A DNA stretch of 62,510 bases from Bacteroidota bacterium. GTDB lineage: Bacteria; Bacteroidota; Bacteroidia; Bacteroidales; F082. The notes under the pieces are model-generated. The model was not told the DNA's origin. It worked only from the letters and a program-made list of their open reading frames with translations, and ran no database searches. Numbering within the stretch: the stretch's first letter is position 1; the number at the start of each line of letters is the position of its first letter. The stretch is from NCBI GenBank assembly GCA_024279935.1, contig JAJRQZ010000023.1, positions 1-62,510 of the forward strand. The letters are read 5' to 3'. The translations under genes were made by a program, and so were the position numbers. Shown here piece after piece: positions 50,854 to 59,763 of the stretch.

Positions 50854-51975
50854 ATGCCTGAGCAAAATTTACATATTATTTCGTTCGATATTCCGTTCCC
50901 GGCTAATTACGGAGGCGTTATCGATGTTTTTTACAAAGCTAAATCGCTTGCGGACCACGGCTTGAAAATTCATCTGCATTGTTTTGAGTATTCCAGGAAA
51001 CGTAATGCCGAATTAGAGAAAGTATTCCATAAGGTTTATTATTATAAAAGGGACATATCAAAGAAACATTTGTTCAAGAGCGTTCCTTATATCGTTAGCT
51101 CGCGGGTATCGGAAGAGTTGATGAACAATTTGTTGCACGATGATTATCCTATTCTTATGGAAGGGTTGCATACTTCTGCCTTGCTTGAGGACAAACGGTT
51201 TGCAAAAAGAAAGATGGTTGTGAGGGCCCATAATATCGAGCATGAATATTATCATCATCTGGCTAAGGCCGAATCGGATATTTTCAAGAAATACTATTAT
51301 TATAACGAATCGGCAAAGCTGAAAAGATATGAGGCCACATTGGAGAAAGCGGACGCCCTGATAGCTATTTCAGAGAACGACAAAAAGTATTTTGCATCGG
51401 AATATAACAATGTGGAGTTTATCCCTGCATTTCATCCTTTTAAAGAAGTGGCTATTAAAGAAGGCAAAGGTAATTATGTTTTGTATCATGGGAACTTATC
51501 GGTTGCCGAAAATATAAATGCTGTAAAATATCTTGTAAATAATGTATTTAGCGATCCGAACATTAAATTTAAAATTGCGGGCCTAAACCCTGCCCGACAG
51601 ATACTTAAAAGCATTAACGGGCTGAACAACATTGAGTTAATTACAAATCCGACCGATGAGGAGCTTCAAAAACTAATTGCCGACGCACATATAAATATTA
51701 GTATCACAGCCCAGGCCACAGGACTAAAACTGAAATTGCTGAACACGTTGTACAATGGCAGGTTTTGTCTTGTTAACGATAAAATGCTGAGCGGGACCAA
51801 ATTGGATAAGCTTTGCATAATTGCCAACGATTATGGTAGCATGAAAAGGAAGATAAACACTTTGTTCAAAAAGGAATTTACTCAGGCTGATATCGAGAAG
51901 CGAAAACTTATATTAACAACATTATACAATAACGGCAACAATACCCGCAAGCTGATCGACTTAGTTTGTTATTAA
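50854..51975 (+). CDS. GT-B family glycosyltransferase
   Basis: A 373-residue GT-B protein. It starts MPEQNLHIISFDIPFPANYGG, the P-x-x-GG-like loop of GT4/GT1-type enzymes. The middle has VVRAHNIEHEYYHHLAKAE and LIAISENDKKYF; the donor half has YHGNLSVAENINAVKYL and ITAQATGLKLKLLNTLYNGRF. The usual E-x7-E motif is altered here (GLKLKLL where EGxGLxxxE-like sequence is common), so sugar-donor binding may differ. Co-directional with the preceding transferase and probably one transcript. Its 3' end overlaps ftsE on the other strand by 15 bp. Confidence 0.82.
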   Translation: MPEQNLHIISFDIPFPANYGGVIDVFYKAKSLADHGLKIHLHCFEYSRKRNAELEKVFHKVYYYKRDISKKHLFKSVPYIVSSRVSEELMNNLLHDDYPILMEGLHTSALLEDKRFAKRKMVVRAHNIEHEYYHHLAKAESDIFKKYYYYNESAKLKRYEATLEKADALIAISENDKKYFASEYNNVEFIPAFHPFKEVAIKEGKGNYVLYHGNLSVAENINAVKYLVNNVFSDPNIKFKIAGLNPARQILKSINGLNNIELITNPTDEELQKLIADAHINISITAQATGLKLKLLNTLYNGRFCLVNDKMLSGTKLDKLCIIANDYGSMKRKINTLFKKEFTQADIEKRKLILTTLYNNGNNTRKLIDLVCY

Positions 51976-52632
51976 GGAACCTTCTTCGCATTTTACCACT
52001 TTTCCGGGAAACTTATTGATAATTGAATAGTTATGTGTTGCCATGATTACTGTTTTCCCCGATTTGCATATCTCCAGCAATAGTTTCATTATCCCGTTTG
52101 AGGTTTCGGGATCCAGATTTCCGGTAGGCTCGTCAGCAAGAATGATTTCAGGGTCGTTAAGCAAAGCCCTGGCAATTGCTATGCGTTGCTGCTCACCACC
52201 TGAAAGCTGATGTGGCATCGACTTCAGTTTAGATATCAGGCCAACCCTGTCGAGAACCTGGAGGATGCGGTTCTCAATTATTTGTTTGTCCTTGCTTCCT
52301 GTTGCACGAAGAACAAATTCAAGGTTTTCGTTTACGGTCCTGTCATCCAGCAATTGGAAATTCTGAAAGACTATACCTAGTTTTCTTCTTAAATATGGTA
52401 TTTCCGATCGTTTAATAGTGTTTAAGTTATAACTGCTTATCTCCGCATATCCTTGTTCCACAGGCAAGTCGGCATAAAAAATTTGTAACAGGCTTGATTT
52501 GCCACTTCCAGTTTTGCCAATTAAATAAACAAATTCACCTGACAATATCTCAAGGTTGACATCGGCCAGAACAAGCTTGTTCTTTTGGAAAACGGATAGT
52601 CCGCGAAGACTAATTATTGATTTTTGGTCCAT
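51961..52632 (-). CDS. ftsE: Cell-division ABC transporter ATP-binding protein FtsE
   Basis: 223 residues, single nucleotide-binding domain. Walker A IGKTGSGKSSLLQ (~38-50), Q-loop FQNFQLLDDRTV, signature LSGGEQQRIAIARAL (~143-157), Walker B IILADEPTGNLDP (~162-174) and the switch His in MATHNY. The QNFQLLDDRTVNEN and EPTGNLDPETS wording is characteristic of FtsE and the LolD/MacB-type relatives. FtsE with FtsX links division to cell-wall hydrolysis. No ftsX is adjacent, which is common in Bacteroidota. LolD-like is the main alternative. Confidence 0.85.
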   Translation of the reverse strand: MDQKSIISLRGLSVFQKNKLVLADVNLEILSGEFVYLIGKTGSGKSSLLQIFYADLPVEQGYAEISSYNLNTIKRSEIPYLRRKLGIVFQNFQLLDDRTVNENLEFVLRATGSKDKQIIENRILQVLDRVGLISKLKSMPHQLSGGEQQRIAIARALLNDPEIILADEPTGNLDPETSNGIMKLLLEICKSGKTVIMATHNYSIINKFPGKVVKCEEGSLITN

Positions 52633-52679
52633 AGATGCAAATATAGTCAGAAGATTGCATTAAGCCGGAATATGGCAAT

Positions 52680-52714
52680 AAAAAAGCCGTCTTGCCTAAG
52701 GCGAGGCGGCTTTT
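52680..52714 (-). terminator. Terminator of the rnf operon
   Basis: On the minus strand, 14 bp after the rnfA stop, a stem of about 15 bp with two mismatches (outer AAAGCCG/CGGCTTT, inner GCC/GGC, loop TTA) is followed by a T run. Confidence 0.8.
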
Positions 52715-52727
52715 GAACTTTTATTTT

Positions 52728-53300
52728 TTAAACCAGACCGGTAAAGCCCATAAATGCAAGTGCAAGAATCCCGGCTGTCAACAGGGCGATAGGCATACCT
52801 TTCATTTGCTTTGGTATATCCATGATGTCCAGGTGCTCGCGTATTCCTGCAAAAAGAACTATCGCAAGGGTAAATCCTATGGCGTTGGACATTGCAAACA
52901 CAACACCTTCCAAAAGGTTGAAGTCTTTTTGGACAGTTAGGATGGCAACACCGAGAACAGCACAGTTAGTTGTTATCAGCGGAAGAAAAACTCCCAAAGC
53001 CTGAAATAATGAAGGACTGATCTTTTTTAGGATTATTTCAACCATCTGCACCAAAGCGGCTATAACAAGGATAAAGACTATGGTTTGCATAAATTCCAAT
53101 CCTAAAGGGTTTAGCACATAATGCTGCATGAGCCATGTGAACATAGTGGCTATCGTAATTACAAAAAGCACTGCACCGCCCATTCCGATGGAAGTTGATA
53201 ATTTCCCCGAGACCCCCAAAAAAGGACAAATCCCAAGAAACTGAGTCAGCACGATGTTGCTGACGAATATCGATCCTATAATAATTATAAAATATTCCAT
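52728..53300 (-). CDS. rnfA: Rnf electron-transport complex subunit RnfA
   Basis: 190 residues, six transmembrane helices. RnfA-type landmarks: SNIVLTQFLGICPFLGVSGK at the start, LGVFLPLITTNCAVLGVAI in the middle and the conserved FAGIREHLD near the end. RnfA and RnfE are inverted-topology homologues that form the ion-translocating core around a membrane Fe-S site (Cys in helices 1 and 4, seen here as GICPF and TTNCAV). Last gene of rnfBCDGEA, 11 bp after rnfE. Confidence 0.96.
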   Translation of the reverse strand: MEYFIIIIGSIFVSNIVLTQFLGICPFLGVSGKLSTSIGMGGAVLFVITIATMFTWLMQHYVLNPLGLEFMQTIVFILVIAALVQMVEIILKKISPSLFQALGVFLPLITTNCAVLGVAILTVQKDFNLLEGVVFAMSNAIGFTLAIVLFAGIREHLDIMDIPKQMKGMPIALLTAGILALAFMGFTGLV

Positions 53301-53311
53301 ATCAATTCATT

Positions 53312-53893
53312 TTAGGCTTTTCTTAATCTGTTAATTATGGCAATTAAATATCCGAGCACGATAAACGCGCCGGGGGCAAGGACAAAAACGAGCATCAAAT
53401 CACCCGGTATGATTTTAAGGCCGAAGATGGCGCCGCCACCAAGGAATTCCCTTACGCCACCAAGCAATGTTAGCGCAAAGGCAAACCCCAGTCCCATTCC
53501 TAATCCGTCGATAATTGATGACAGCACATTGTTTTTTGACGCAAATGCTTCAGCACGGCCCAAAACTATGCAGTTTACAACGATAAGGGGGATGAACAGT
53601 CCTAGGGACTCAAACAAGGCGGGAGTATAGGCTTGCATGCTCAATTCGACAATTGTAACAAAAGTCGCGATTATTACGATGAAAGCTGGGATTCTAACTT
53701 TGTCGGGGATAAAACCCTTTATTAAAGAAACGGCCAGATTAGACATTACTAGGACGAAGGTCGTAGCCAGGCCCATGCCTAAACCATTTACGGCAGAGGT
53801 AGTTACCCCTAATGTCGGACACATCCCCAACAGTAGGACAAAAACCGGGTTTTCTTTTATAAATCCCTTGGTAAAATTTTGTAACTGGTTCAT
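53312..53893 (-). CDS. rnfE: Rnf electron-transport complex subunit RnfE
   Basis: 193 residues, six helices. It starts with [26 protein letters not shown], the RnfE N-terminus, with the first core Cys; the second is in [29 protein letters not shown] is the matching late motif. It pairs with RnfA in the ion-pumping core. Six bp after the rnfG stop. Confidence 0.96.
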   Translation of the reverse strand: MNQLQNFTKGFIKENPVFVLLLGMCPTLGVTTSAVNGLGMGLATTFVLVMSNLAVSLIKGFIPDKVRIPAFIVIIATFVTIVELSMQAYTPALFESLGLFIPLIVVNCIVLGRAEAFASKNNVLSSIIDGLGMGLGFAFALTLLGGVREFLGGGAIFGLKIIPGDLMLVFVLAPGAFIVLGYLIAIINRLRKA

Positions 53894-53899
53894 ATTCTT

Positions 53900-54496
53900 C
53901 TATTTATTATCAAGGTTTAAATTGGCTTGCTGACTCTCAAAAGTGTCGTAAGCACGTGTAAGGGCATCGCAAAATGCCCTGGAACTGATAGTTGCCGCAG
54001 TAATGGCATCAACATCGCCTCCGTCTTTTGTAACTTTTAATTTAAAAGATGCCGGATTTTTCTTGCGGAACTGGACTGAGAAATCAGATTTCTTAATGTC
54101 CATCTTGTCCCCAAGCCCGGGGGTTTCCTTATGCGAAAGAACGGCTGTATTGTTGATAGTCCCATCATTGAGCATGCCAACCATAATATCTATTCTGCCG
54201 CCAAAACCCTTCATAGTATATGTTTTTATTGCCGAGCCTACGGTTTTGCCTTTCATTGAGGCGATATAAAACGTAAGGGAATCGCCTCCATCGGGTGGAA
54301 GGAACTTCTTGGTTGAGATACTGTCGAACTCAGGCAAGACTTTCTTGATTGCGGCCTCCAGTTTTTTCTTCTTCGCAAGAGCAATAGGTGCCTTGGTAAC
54401 AACATAAACGCCACCCAGGGCAAGTGCGGCTATGATCGCCACCAGCGACAGGGTCAACACCATGTTTAAAAAGCTCGATTCTTTTTTACTTCCCAT
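53900..54496 (-). CDS. rnfG: Rnf electron-transport complex subunit RnfG (FMN-binding)
   Basis: 198 residues: one N-terminal membrane helix (~15-34) and an exported FMN-binding domain. The covalent-FMN threonine motif is DAITAATISSRAF (about residues 165-177; Thr in AATIS). An earlier conserved segment is GFGGRIDIMVG. FMN is attached by the ApbE transferase, not seen in this window. It relays electrons between RnfD and the rest of the complex on the outer side. Confidence 0.94.
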   Translation of the reverse strand: MGSKKESSFLNMVLTLSLVAIIAALALGGVYVVTKAPIALAKKKKLEAAIKKVLPEFDSISTKKFLPPDGGDSLTFYIASMKGKTVGSAIKTYTMKGFGGRIDIMVGMLNDGTINNTAVLSHKETPGLGDKMDIKKSDFSVQFRKKNPASFKLKVTKDGGDVDAITAATISSRAFCDALTRAYDTFESQQANLNLDNK

Positions 54497-54514
54497 GATT
54501 CTATTATTTCGATC

Positions 54515-55522
54515 TTATGAATTTTTGCTTATTGCGGGCTTAAGGCCAAACCGCTTAGGCTTAAAACCTTTGTTGATAAGGGGCACCACTGCGTTCATAA
54601 GCAAAATGGCAAAAGAAACGCCTTCGGGATAAGCACCCCACACCCTTATTAAAACAGTCAATATCCCTATTCCTACCCCAAAAACTATTTGTCCGCCATG
54701 CGTCATAGGGGAGCTGACCATGTCGGTAGCCATAAATATGGCGCCCAGCAACATTCCTCCCGTTAACAGATGGAAGACCGGGTCGGCAAAGTGCTCGGAA
54801 TCGATACCCCAAAGTATGCTGGTGAAAATAACAACTGTGCCCAACATGGCGACAGGGATATGCCATGTTATGATCTTCTTCCATAGCATATAAAGTCCTC
54901 CAAGAATTAAGGCTATCGCTGAGACTTCTCCCATGGAGCCTCCCATCTGTCCCATCAAATCCTGGATATAAGTAGGGATTTCCGGTTTTAACTGGCTCAT
55001 GGTTTTTCCTGCCCCAAGGCCTTCCTTAACAATTCCCAAAGGTGTTGCGCCCGTTGTGGCATCGCTTAAACCGATGCTGAAGCCTTCGGGCTTTGGCCAG
55101 GATGTCATTTGTACGGGGAACGATATCAGCAGGAAAACCCTTGCGACCAGGGCAGGGTTGAAGATATTGCGGCCAAGACCGCCGAAAGACATCTTTGCCA
55201 TACCAATCGCTATCAAGGCCCCTATGATTATCATCCACGAGGGCAAGTTTGACGGAAGGTTGAACGCAAGTAAGATAGCTGTTACCAAGGCTGAGCCGTC
55301 ATCGATGGTCACAGGGCCTTTGATCAGGTATTTTTGTATTACCCACTCGAAAAACAAACTGGCGATACATGCTAGAACCAACACCCTAATAGCCTGAAAG
55401 CCAAAAAAGTATATTGAAACAAGCATGGTTGGGGCCATTGCGAGCGCCACTCCGTACATTATCTTTTTAGTTGATTCATCGCTCTTTATGTGAGGTGAAC
55501 CCGAAATCGTAAACTTATTCAT
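54515..55522 (-). CDS. rnfD: Rnf electron-transport complex subunit RnfD (FMN-binding)
   Basis: A 335-residue polytopic membrane protein. Starts MNKFTISGSPHIKSDESTKKIMYGVALAM, as in RnfD/NqrB. The covalent-FMN Thr is in SDATTGATPLG (about residue 160). FGGLGRNIFNPALVARVFLL and GGMLLGAIFMATDMVSSPMT are the other family blocks. It transfers electrons across the membrane to RnfG. 18 bp between it and rnfG. Confidence 0.96.
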   Translation of the reverse strand: MNKFTISGSPHIKSDESTKKIMYGVALAMAPTMLVSIYFFGFQAIRVLVLACIASLFFEWVIQKYLIKGPVTIDDGSALVTAILLAFNLPSNLPSWMIIIGALIAIGMAKMSFGGLGRNIFNPALVARVFLLISFPVQMTSWPKPEGFSIGLSDATTGATPLGIVKEGLGAGKTMSQLKPEIPTYIQDLMGQMGGSMGEVSAIALILGGLYMLWKKIITWHIPVAMLGTVVIFTSILWGIDSEHFADPVFHLLTGGMLLGAIFMATDMVSSPMTHGGQIVFGVGIGILTVLIRVWGAYPEGVSFAILLMNAVVPLINKGFKPKRFGLKPAISKNS

Positions 55523-55576
55523 TTACTCTTTTATTAATTACTAAAATCGACTTAAAAGTCTCAAATTAATTTCATT

Positions 55577-56920
55577 TTAAGCAGTTCTTCCCCTGCCCCT
55601 TATTATTGCCCCGGTCTTGTTTTTCCCCAACCGCAGATAATCTAGCAATGGGATATTTGCCGGGCAAGTGTATTGGCAGGATCCGCATTCAATGCAATCC
55701 ATGATCATTTCGTCCTCGGCAATATCGAATTTCCCCAGGCGCGAGACCCTGGATAACAAGAAAGGCTCCAATCCCATAGGGCATACATAAGTACATTTGG
55801 AACATCTGATACAAGCATTTTCAGTTTTGCGGTGCGACTCTTCCTCTTTCATCACTAAAATACCGGAAGAACCTTTAACTATGGGCACTTCTGTTGAGGA
55901 GATCGCCTTGCCCATCATGGGCCCGCCGTTTATAATTTTCCCCGTATCGTCGGGAAGGCCTTCGGCAGCGTCTATTAATTGCTGGACTGGAGTACCGATC
56001 CTGACAAGGAAATTAGAAGGTTTCTTGACGGCTTTGCCTGTAACGGTAACAACTCTTTCGAAAAGTGGCTTGTTTTTTTGTACGGCTTCGTAAACGGCAA
56101 AAGCGGTGCCTACGTTCTGAACGACACAGCCAACCGCAATAGGTAGTTTCCCTGATGGCACCTCCCTGTTCACCGTCGCCTTAATCAGTTGTTTTTCGCC
56201 ACCTTGCGGATATTGTACCTTAAGTGCCTGAACACTTACGCCTTCTGTGTTTTTTACCAGCTCGCTCATGTGGCTAATGGCGTCAGGTTTGTTGTTCTCA
56301 ATCCCTATTATTGCCTTGTCAACTTTTAAGGCTTTCATAAGCAACTGGGTTCCAACAACTATTTCCCTCCCTTTTTCGAGCATCAGGCGATGGTCGGAAG
56401 TAAGGTAAGGTTCGCATTCCACACCGTTGATAATGATGTATTCGGCAGTGTTTCCCGGAGGTGGCATTAATTTCACATAGGTTGGGAAAGTTGCGCCTCC
56501 CATGCCTACCAGGCCGGCCTGTTTTACTTTTTCTATTATTTCCTCCGGGGAATAATCCAGATTAGTGCTCAGTTCATCTGAACGGTCGATATCGTCCATC
56601 CATTCGTCGCCTTCAACATTTATGATAATACCCATTTGTTTATATCCGGATGCGTTGAGGATGTTTTCGATCTTGAAGACTTTTCCGGAAACGGGCGAAT
56701 GAACAGGAGTTGAGATAAACCCTCCGGCTTCTGCCAGGAGTTGGCCGGTTTTAACTTCCTCACCTCTTTTTACCAAGGGTTTTGAGGGGGCTCCTAAATT
56801 TTGTCCCAATGGAATGAATGCTTGTTTGGGAAGGTCCAAAACCTCGATGGCAGCATTGGCCGAGAGTTTGTTCTCTTCAGGGTGAACACCACCCAAGGCA
56901 AACGTTTTTAAAATTCCCAT
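55577..56920 (-). CDS. rnfC: Rnf electron-transport complex subunit RnfC
   Basis: A 447-residue peripheral cytoplasmic subunit. NADH/FMN-binding region: AGLVGMGGATFPTYVKL, then IIINGVECEPYLTSDHRLM; an SLBB-like part follows. Two C-terminal [4Fe-4S] motifs are present: CIRCSKCTYVCP and CIECGSCQYTCP. It exchanges electrons with NAD(H), completing ferredoxin:NAD+ oxidoreduction. The spacing to rnfD is the longest in the operon (54 bp). Confidence 0.97.
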   Translation of the reverse strand: MGILKTFALGGVHPEENKLSANAAIEVLDLPKQAFIPLGQNLGAPSKPLVKRGEEVKTGQLLAEAGGFISTPVHSPVSGKVFKIENILNASGYKQMGIIINVEGDEWMDDIDRSDELSTNLDYSPEEIIEKVKQAGLVGMGGATFPTYVKLMPPPGNTAEYIIINGVECEPYLTSDHRLMLEKGREIVVGTQLLMKALKVDKAIIGIENNKPDAISHMSELVKNTEGVSVQALKVQYPQGGEKQLIKATVNREVPSGKLPIAVGCVVQNVGTAFAVYEAVQKNKPLFERVVTVTGKAVKKPSNFLVRIGTPVQQLIDAAEGLPDDTGKIINGGPMMGKAISSTEVPIVKGSSGILVMKEEESHRKTENACIRCSKCTYVCPMGLEPFLLSRVSRLGKFDIAEDEMIMDCIECGSCQYTCPANIPLLDYLRLGKNKTGAIIRGRGRTA

Positions 56921-56930
56921 ATCAGTGGTA

Positions 56931-57911
56931 TTATTCTTTGTTTTCTATTTTATTATCTTCTTTCTTAAAGTCCTCCTGAGCATTATCGACCTTTATTGTT
57001 AAAGGAATCGGTTTTTCAGGTGTTGCTTTGGTTGCGGTGGCTTTTTCGACTACCGATGCAGGGCGGTCGGCTTTTGGTTTGCGCGGTTTGAAATTCACTT
57101 CCCAAATGGCACTTGTGGGGCATACCTCAACACATTTCCTGCATAATGTGCAGTTTTCAAAATTTATATAAGCCAGAAAACTTGTAATTGTTATAGCATC
57201 GAATTTACATACTTTTTCGCATTTAGAGCAGCCTATGCAAGCAGTTTGGCAATTCTTTTTAGCCGGGGCGCCTTTTTCGGCATTGACGCAGCTGACAAAA
57301 ATCCTTCTGTCCTTAGGCCCTTTTTTGCGCAGTTCGATAATATCGCGCGGGCAGGCTATCACACAAGCCCCGCAAGCCGTACACTTATCGTTGACCACCG
57401 GAAGTCCTGTTTCGGGGTTCATGTGTATTGCGTCAAAATCGCAGGCGTCAACACAATCGCCTAATCCTAAGCAGCTGTATTGGCATCCGCCTTCGCCACC
57501 GTGAAGGCCATGGGCAAACGCACATGATGTAACTCCTTCGAATTTAACCTTTGCCGGATGGTTTATAGGGGTTCCATTACATCTAATTACGGCAATCATA
57601 GGAGCCATGGCTTCTACTTCGAGGCCAAGTACTTTTCCTACATCTTGCATTACGTCGTTTCCGCCAACAGGGCAGCTGTGCCCCTCAAGGCTCTTGGTTT
57701 CCTTTGCCGCTTTTACCGTTGCTTCGGCAAATGCCCTGCAGCCCGGGAAACCGCAGCCGCCACAGTTTGCAGCAGGCAGCTTCTCTTCTACCTCATCAAT
57801 CAGCGGGTCTTCATATACTTTAAATTTTTTGGCTACAAAAAATAAAATAACCGCAGCCAAAAGCCCAACGCCTCCCAATGCCGCAACCGCTATTAATATA
57901 ATGTCGTCCAC
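56931..57911 (-). CDS. rnfB: Rnf electron-transport complex subunit RnfB (polyferredoxin)
   Basis: 326 residues with a GTG start; the only nearby ATG is out of frame. N-terminal membrane helix (~3-27), then the 4Fe-4S site CGGCGFPGC with a later Cys at SCPVGG. Multiple ferredoxin motifs follow: CTACGACVIACP, CIGCSKCEKVC and CTLCRKCVEVCP, plus CLGLGDCVDAC. The last ~60 residues are a Lys/Pro/Glu-rich tail (KPRKPKADRPASVVEKATATK...). It accepts electrons from reduced ferredoxin. First gene of the operon, with its own TAnnTTTG promoter at 57965-57958. Confidence 0.96.
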   Translation of the reverse strand: MDDIILIAVAALGGVGLLAAVILFFVAKKFKVYEDPLIDEVEEKLPAANCGGCGFPGCRAFAEATVKAAKETKSLEGHSCPVGGNDVMQDVGKVLGLEVEAMAPMIAVIRCNGTPINHPAKVKFEGVTSCAFAHGLHGGEGGCQYSCLGLGDCVDACDFDAIHMNPETGLPVVNDKCTACGACVIACPRDIIELRKKGPKDRRIFVSCVNAEKGAPAKKNCQTACIGCSKCEKVCKFDAITITSFLAYINFENCTLCRKCVEVCPTSAIWEVNFKPRKPKADRPASVVEKATATKATPEKPIPLTIKVDNAQEDFKKEDNKIENKE

Positions 57912-57957
57912 AATTCCATGTTTTTGTGAATAAAATACTCAGTTGTTTAAAAGTCCA

Positions 57958-57965
57958 CAAAAATA
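57958..57965 (-). promoter_or_regulatory. Promoter -7 element of the rnf operon
   Basis: Minus-strand TATTTTTG, 46 bp before the GTG start of rnfB. It allows rnf to be transcribed separately from rseC. Confidence 0.5.
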
Positions 57966-58479
57966 GAATTTTTACTAATAAAAATTGAATATTCGATATT
58001 TAGAGCGGTTTATATAAATATTTGATAATCAGATAAATGTAAAAACTTACAGAACGCCTAACTTTTCCGGGGCGTATAAGTTATAGTAAGTCAGATTGTT
58101 ATAATCTATTTTAGAATACATATAAATTACGCTATACGTTTTAAGGGGGAAGATGCCAGGAGCTAAACCAATAGCTTGCCGTATAAGGCATTTTATTGAT
58201 CGGGCAATTACTGTTCCCCGGAAAATAAACCTGTTTTAAGTTAAGTCCCCCTAACTGCTCATATTGCCATGTCGGTAAATTTTGCCCTTCTCTTTGCAAA
58301 AGTTAGTTATGGCTTTATAACATTCATAATATCAAGTACATACAAAGTAAATAACCATTGTCATAATAATTGGCACTTTGCGGTTCTGCTAGAAGCGAAA
58401 ACTACATTAGCTATTGACTTTATGGAAGTCTCTTAAAGAAAATAAGGTAATCCGTCAAGTATGGTTCAATGACATGCAG
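57966..58479. other. 514-bp spacer between rseC and rnfB with no recognised gene
   Basis: A/T-rich and full of stops in all frames. Contents noted: a 28-codon frame at 58153-58239 (MPGAKPIACRIRHFIDRA...) with a strong purine-rich AGGGGGAAG just upstream, and GTACATACAAA at 58336-58346, which matches the half site and flank of the MarR operator at 37278-37292. In related genomes rseC usually sits close to rnfB, so this spacer may hold an insertion or a decayed gene. Nothing else is recognised. Confidence 0.5.
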
Positions 58480-58896
58480 TTACGACTTAATCCTATATTC
58501 GAAATTTTTCTTGATATAGTCTCTTGTATAGTACAATATGGTGTAATATGGTATAAGCAAGCCCAGGGATATTAATCCGCTAATGCCTTCTTCTGTTCCG
58601 GTCTTCGTAAATATAATTAAACTGACAATTACCAGGATAAAAGGAAACACATAGGCTAAAAGTACTGCCCAGGTTCCTTGCGACTGTTTCATCTCAACAA
58701 CGACTTGATCTCCCGTCTTAAGGTTTTCATTGTCTTTCAGTACGACTTCCACGATTTTTTCTTCCGTATCGCTGACGGAGCAGGATCCGTTTATTTCGCA
58801 TGACGCACAACCTGATTTGGAAATAATCAGTATCTCGGCGCTTTTATCAGACACACTTCTGATAAAACCCGGATGTGTTATCGTTTTTTCTGACAT
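58480..58896 (-). CDS. rseC: SoxR-reducing system / Rnf-associated protein RseC
   Basis: 138 residues. N-terminal soluble part with the Cys-rich motif CASCEINGSCSV (about residues 31-42), the RseC hallmark and a possible Fe-S or redox site, then two transmembrane helices (~75-95 and ~102-122). RseC proteins are encoded next to rnf/rsx in many bacteria and linked to complex maturation or SoxR reduction; the exact role is unsettled. The gene is followed by a 568-bp spacer before rnfB. Own promoter at 58921-58914. Confidence 0.9.
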   Translation of the reverse strand: MSEKTITHPGFIRSVSDKSAEILIISKSGCASCEINGSCSVSDTEEKIVEVVLKDNENLKTGDQVVVEMKQSQGTWAVLLAYVFPFILVIVSLIIFTKTGTEEGISGLISLGLLIPYYTILYYTRDYIKKNFEYRIKS

Positions 58897-58913
58897 CAGT
58901 TATAAAGTTTATG

Positions 58914-58921
58914 CAAAACTA
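58914..58921 (-). promoter_or_regulatory. Promoter -7 element for rseC
   Basis: Minus-strand TAGTTTTG, 17 bp before the ATG at 58896. Confidence 0.55.
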
Positions 58922-59082
58922 CTAATTATTTGATTTGTTATTTGAGCCGTGATTTATTGAAAGGTGGCTTTTTGTTTCCTGATATCAGGACATTACCCTG
59001 CTAGCTCATCAAAAGCTTTTATAGCGATAAAAAGCCGAAAATCTTGCCACAACTCAATTGTTTTAAATTCACATATTGACAC

Positions 59083-59757
59083 TCAGGGTGTTGAGGATGA
59101 AACAGGGATTATTTTGCCGTTAAAGTATTTGTTGCCGTTAATGGCGAAATCATAAATGAAGCTAGCCATCTCGGGGGCCTTTAACGATGCCTGATAGCCG
59201 GGGAATGCTAATGCCAGCATTTCGGTCTGCACAGCGCCCAATGCAAGGGCGTTGACGGAGATTCCTTTTTCTTTGAACTCTTCGGCCATGGCTTCGCTGA
59301 GAATGCTTACTGCTCCCTTGCTCGCCGAATAAAGCGACAAACCCGGGAACTTGGGGCTTCCCTGATAACCACCTATGCTACTTATGTTTACTATATGCGA
59401 TCCGGGCTTGAGTTTTGGTAAAAGCATACGGCTCATTTTGGCAACTGTATTAACATTGGTACGGAACATAGTATCGAAATCTACATCGGTGAAATCGAGG
59501 AACGCCTTGTTGATTAATATCCCTGCATTGTTTATCAAAACATCGACTTGAGGGATGAAATCTTTAATTTTCAACGCAAGTTCCTTATAATCATCTTTCA
59601 GTAAATCAAATGAAAAGGGCTTCAATAAATCATCGTTTATATTTTGGAGGCTTTTTATGTTTCGCGAAACCGCGAATGTCTTATGTTTGTTTGAGGTAAA
59701 CATCTTTGCCAGCTCAAAGCCGATGCCTTTGCCTGCTCCTGTTATAACAATATTCAT
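59083..59757 (-). CDS. Short-chain dehydrogenase/reductase
   Basis: 224 residues, classical SDR. Cofactor loop TGAGKGIG (residues ~6-13), NNAG (~75-78), NISSIGG with the catalytic Ser, and YSASKGA (Tyr/Lys). The Arg at AVSRN after strand 2 suggests NADP(H). Substrate not predictable. Last gene of a two-gene unit, 6 bp after the lipoprotein gene. Confidence 0.9.
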   Translation of the reverse strand: MNIVITGAGKGIGFELAKMFTSNKHKTFAVSRNIKSLQNINDDLLKPFSFDLLKDDYKELALKIKDFIPQVDVLINNAGILINKAFLDFTDVDFDTMFRTNVNTVAKMSRMLLPKLKPGSHIVNISSIGGYQGSPKFPGLSLYSASKGAVSILSEAMAEEFKEKGISVNALALGAVQTEMLALAFPGYQASLKAPEMASFIYDFAINGNKYFNGKIIPVSSSTP

Positions 59758-59763
59758 ATAATC

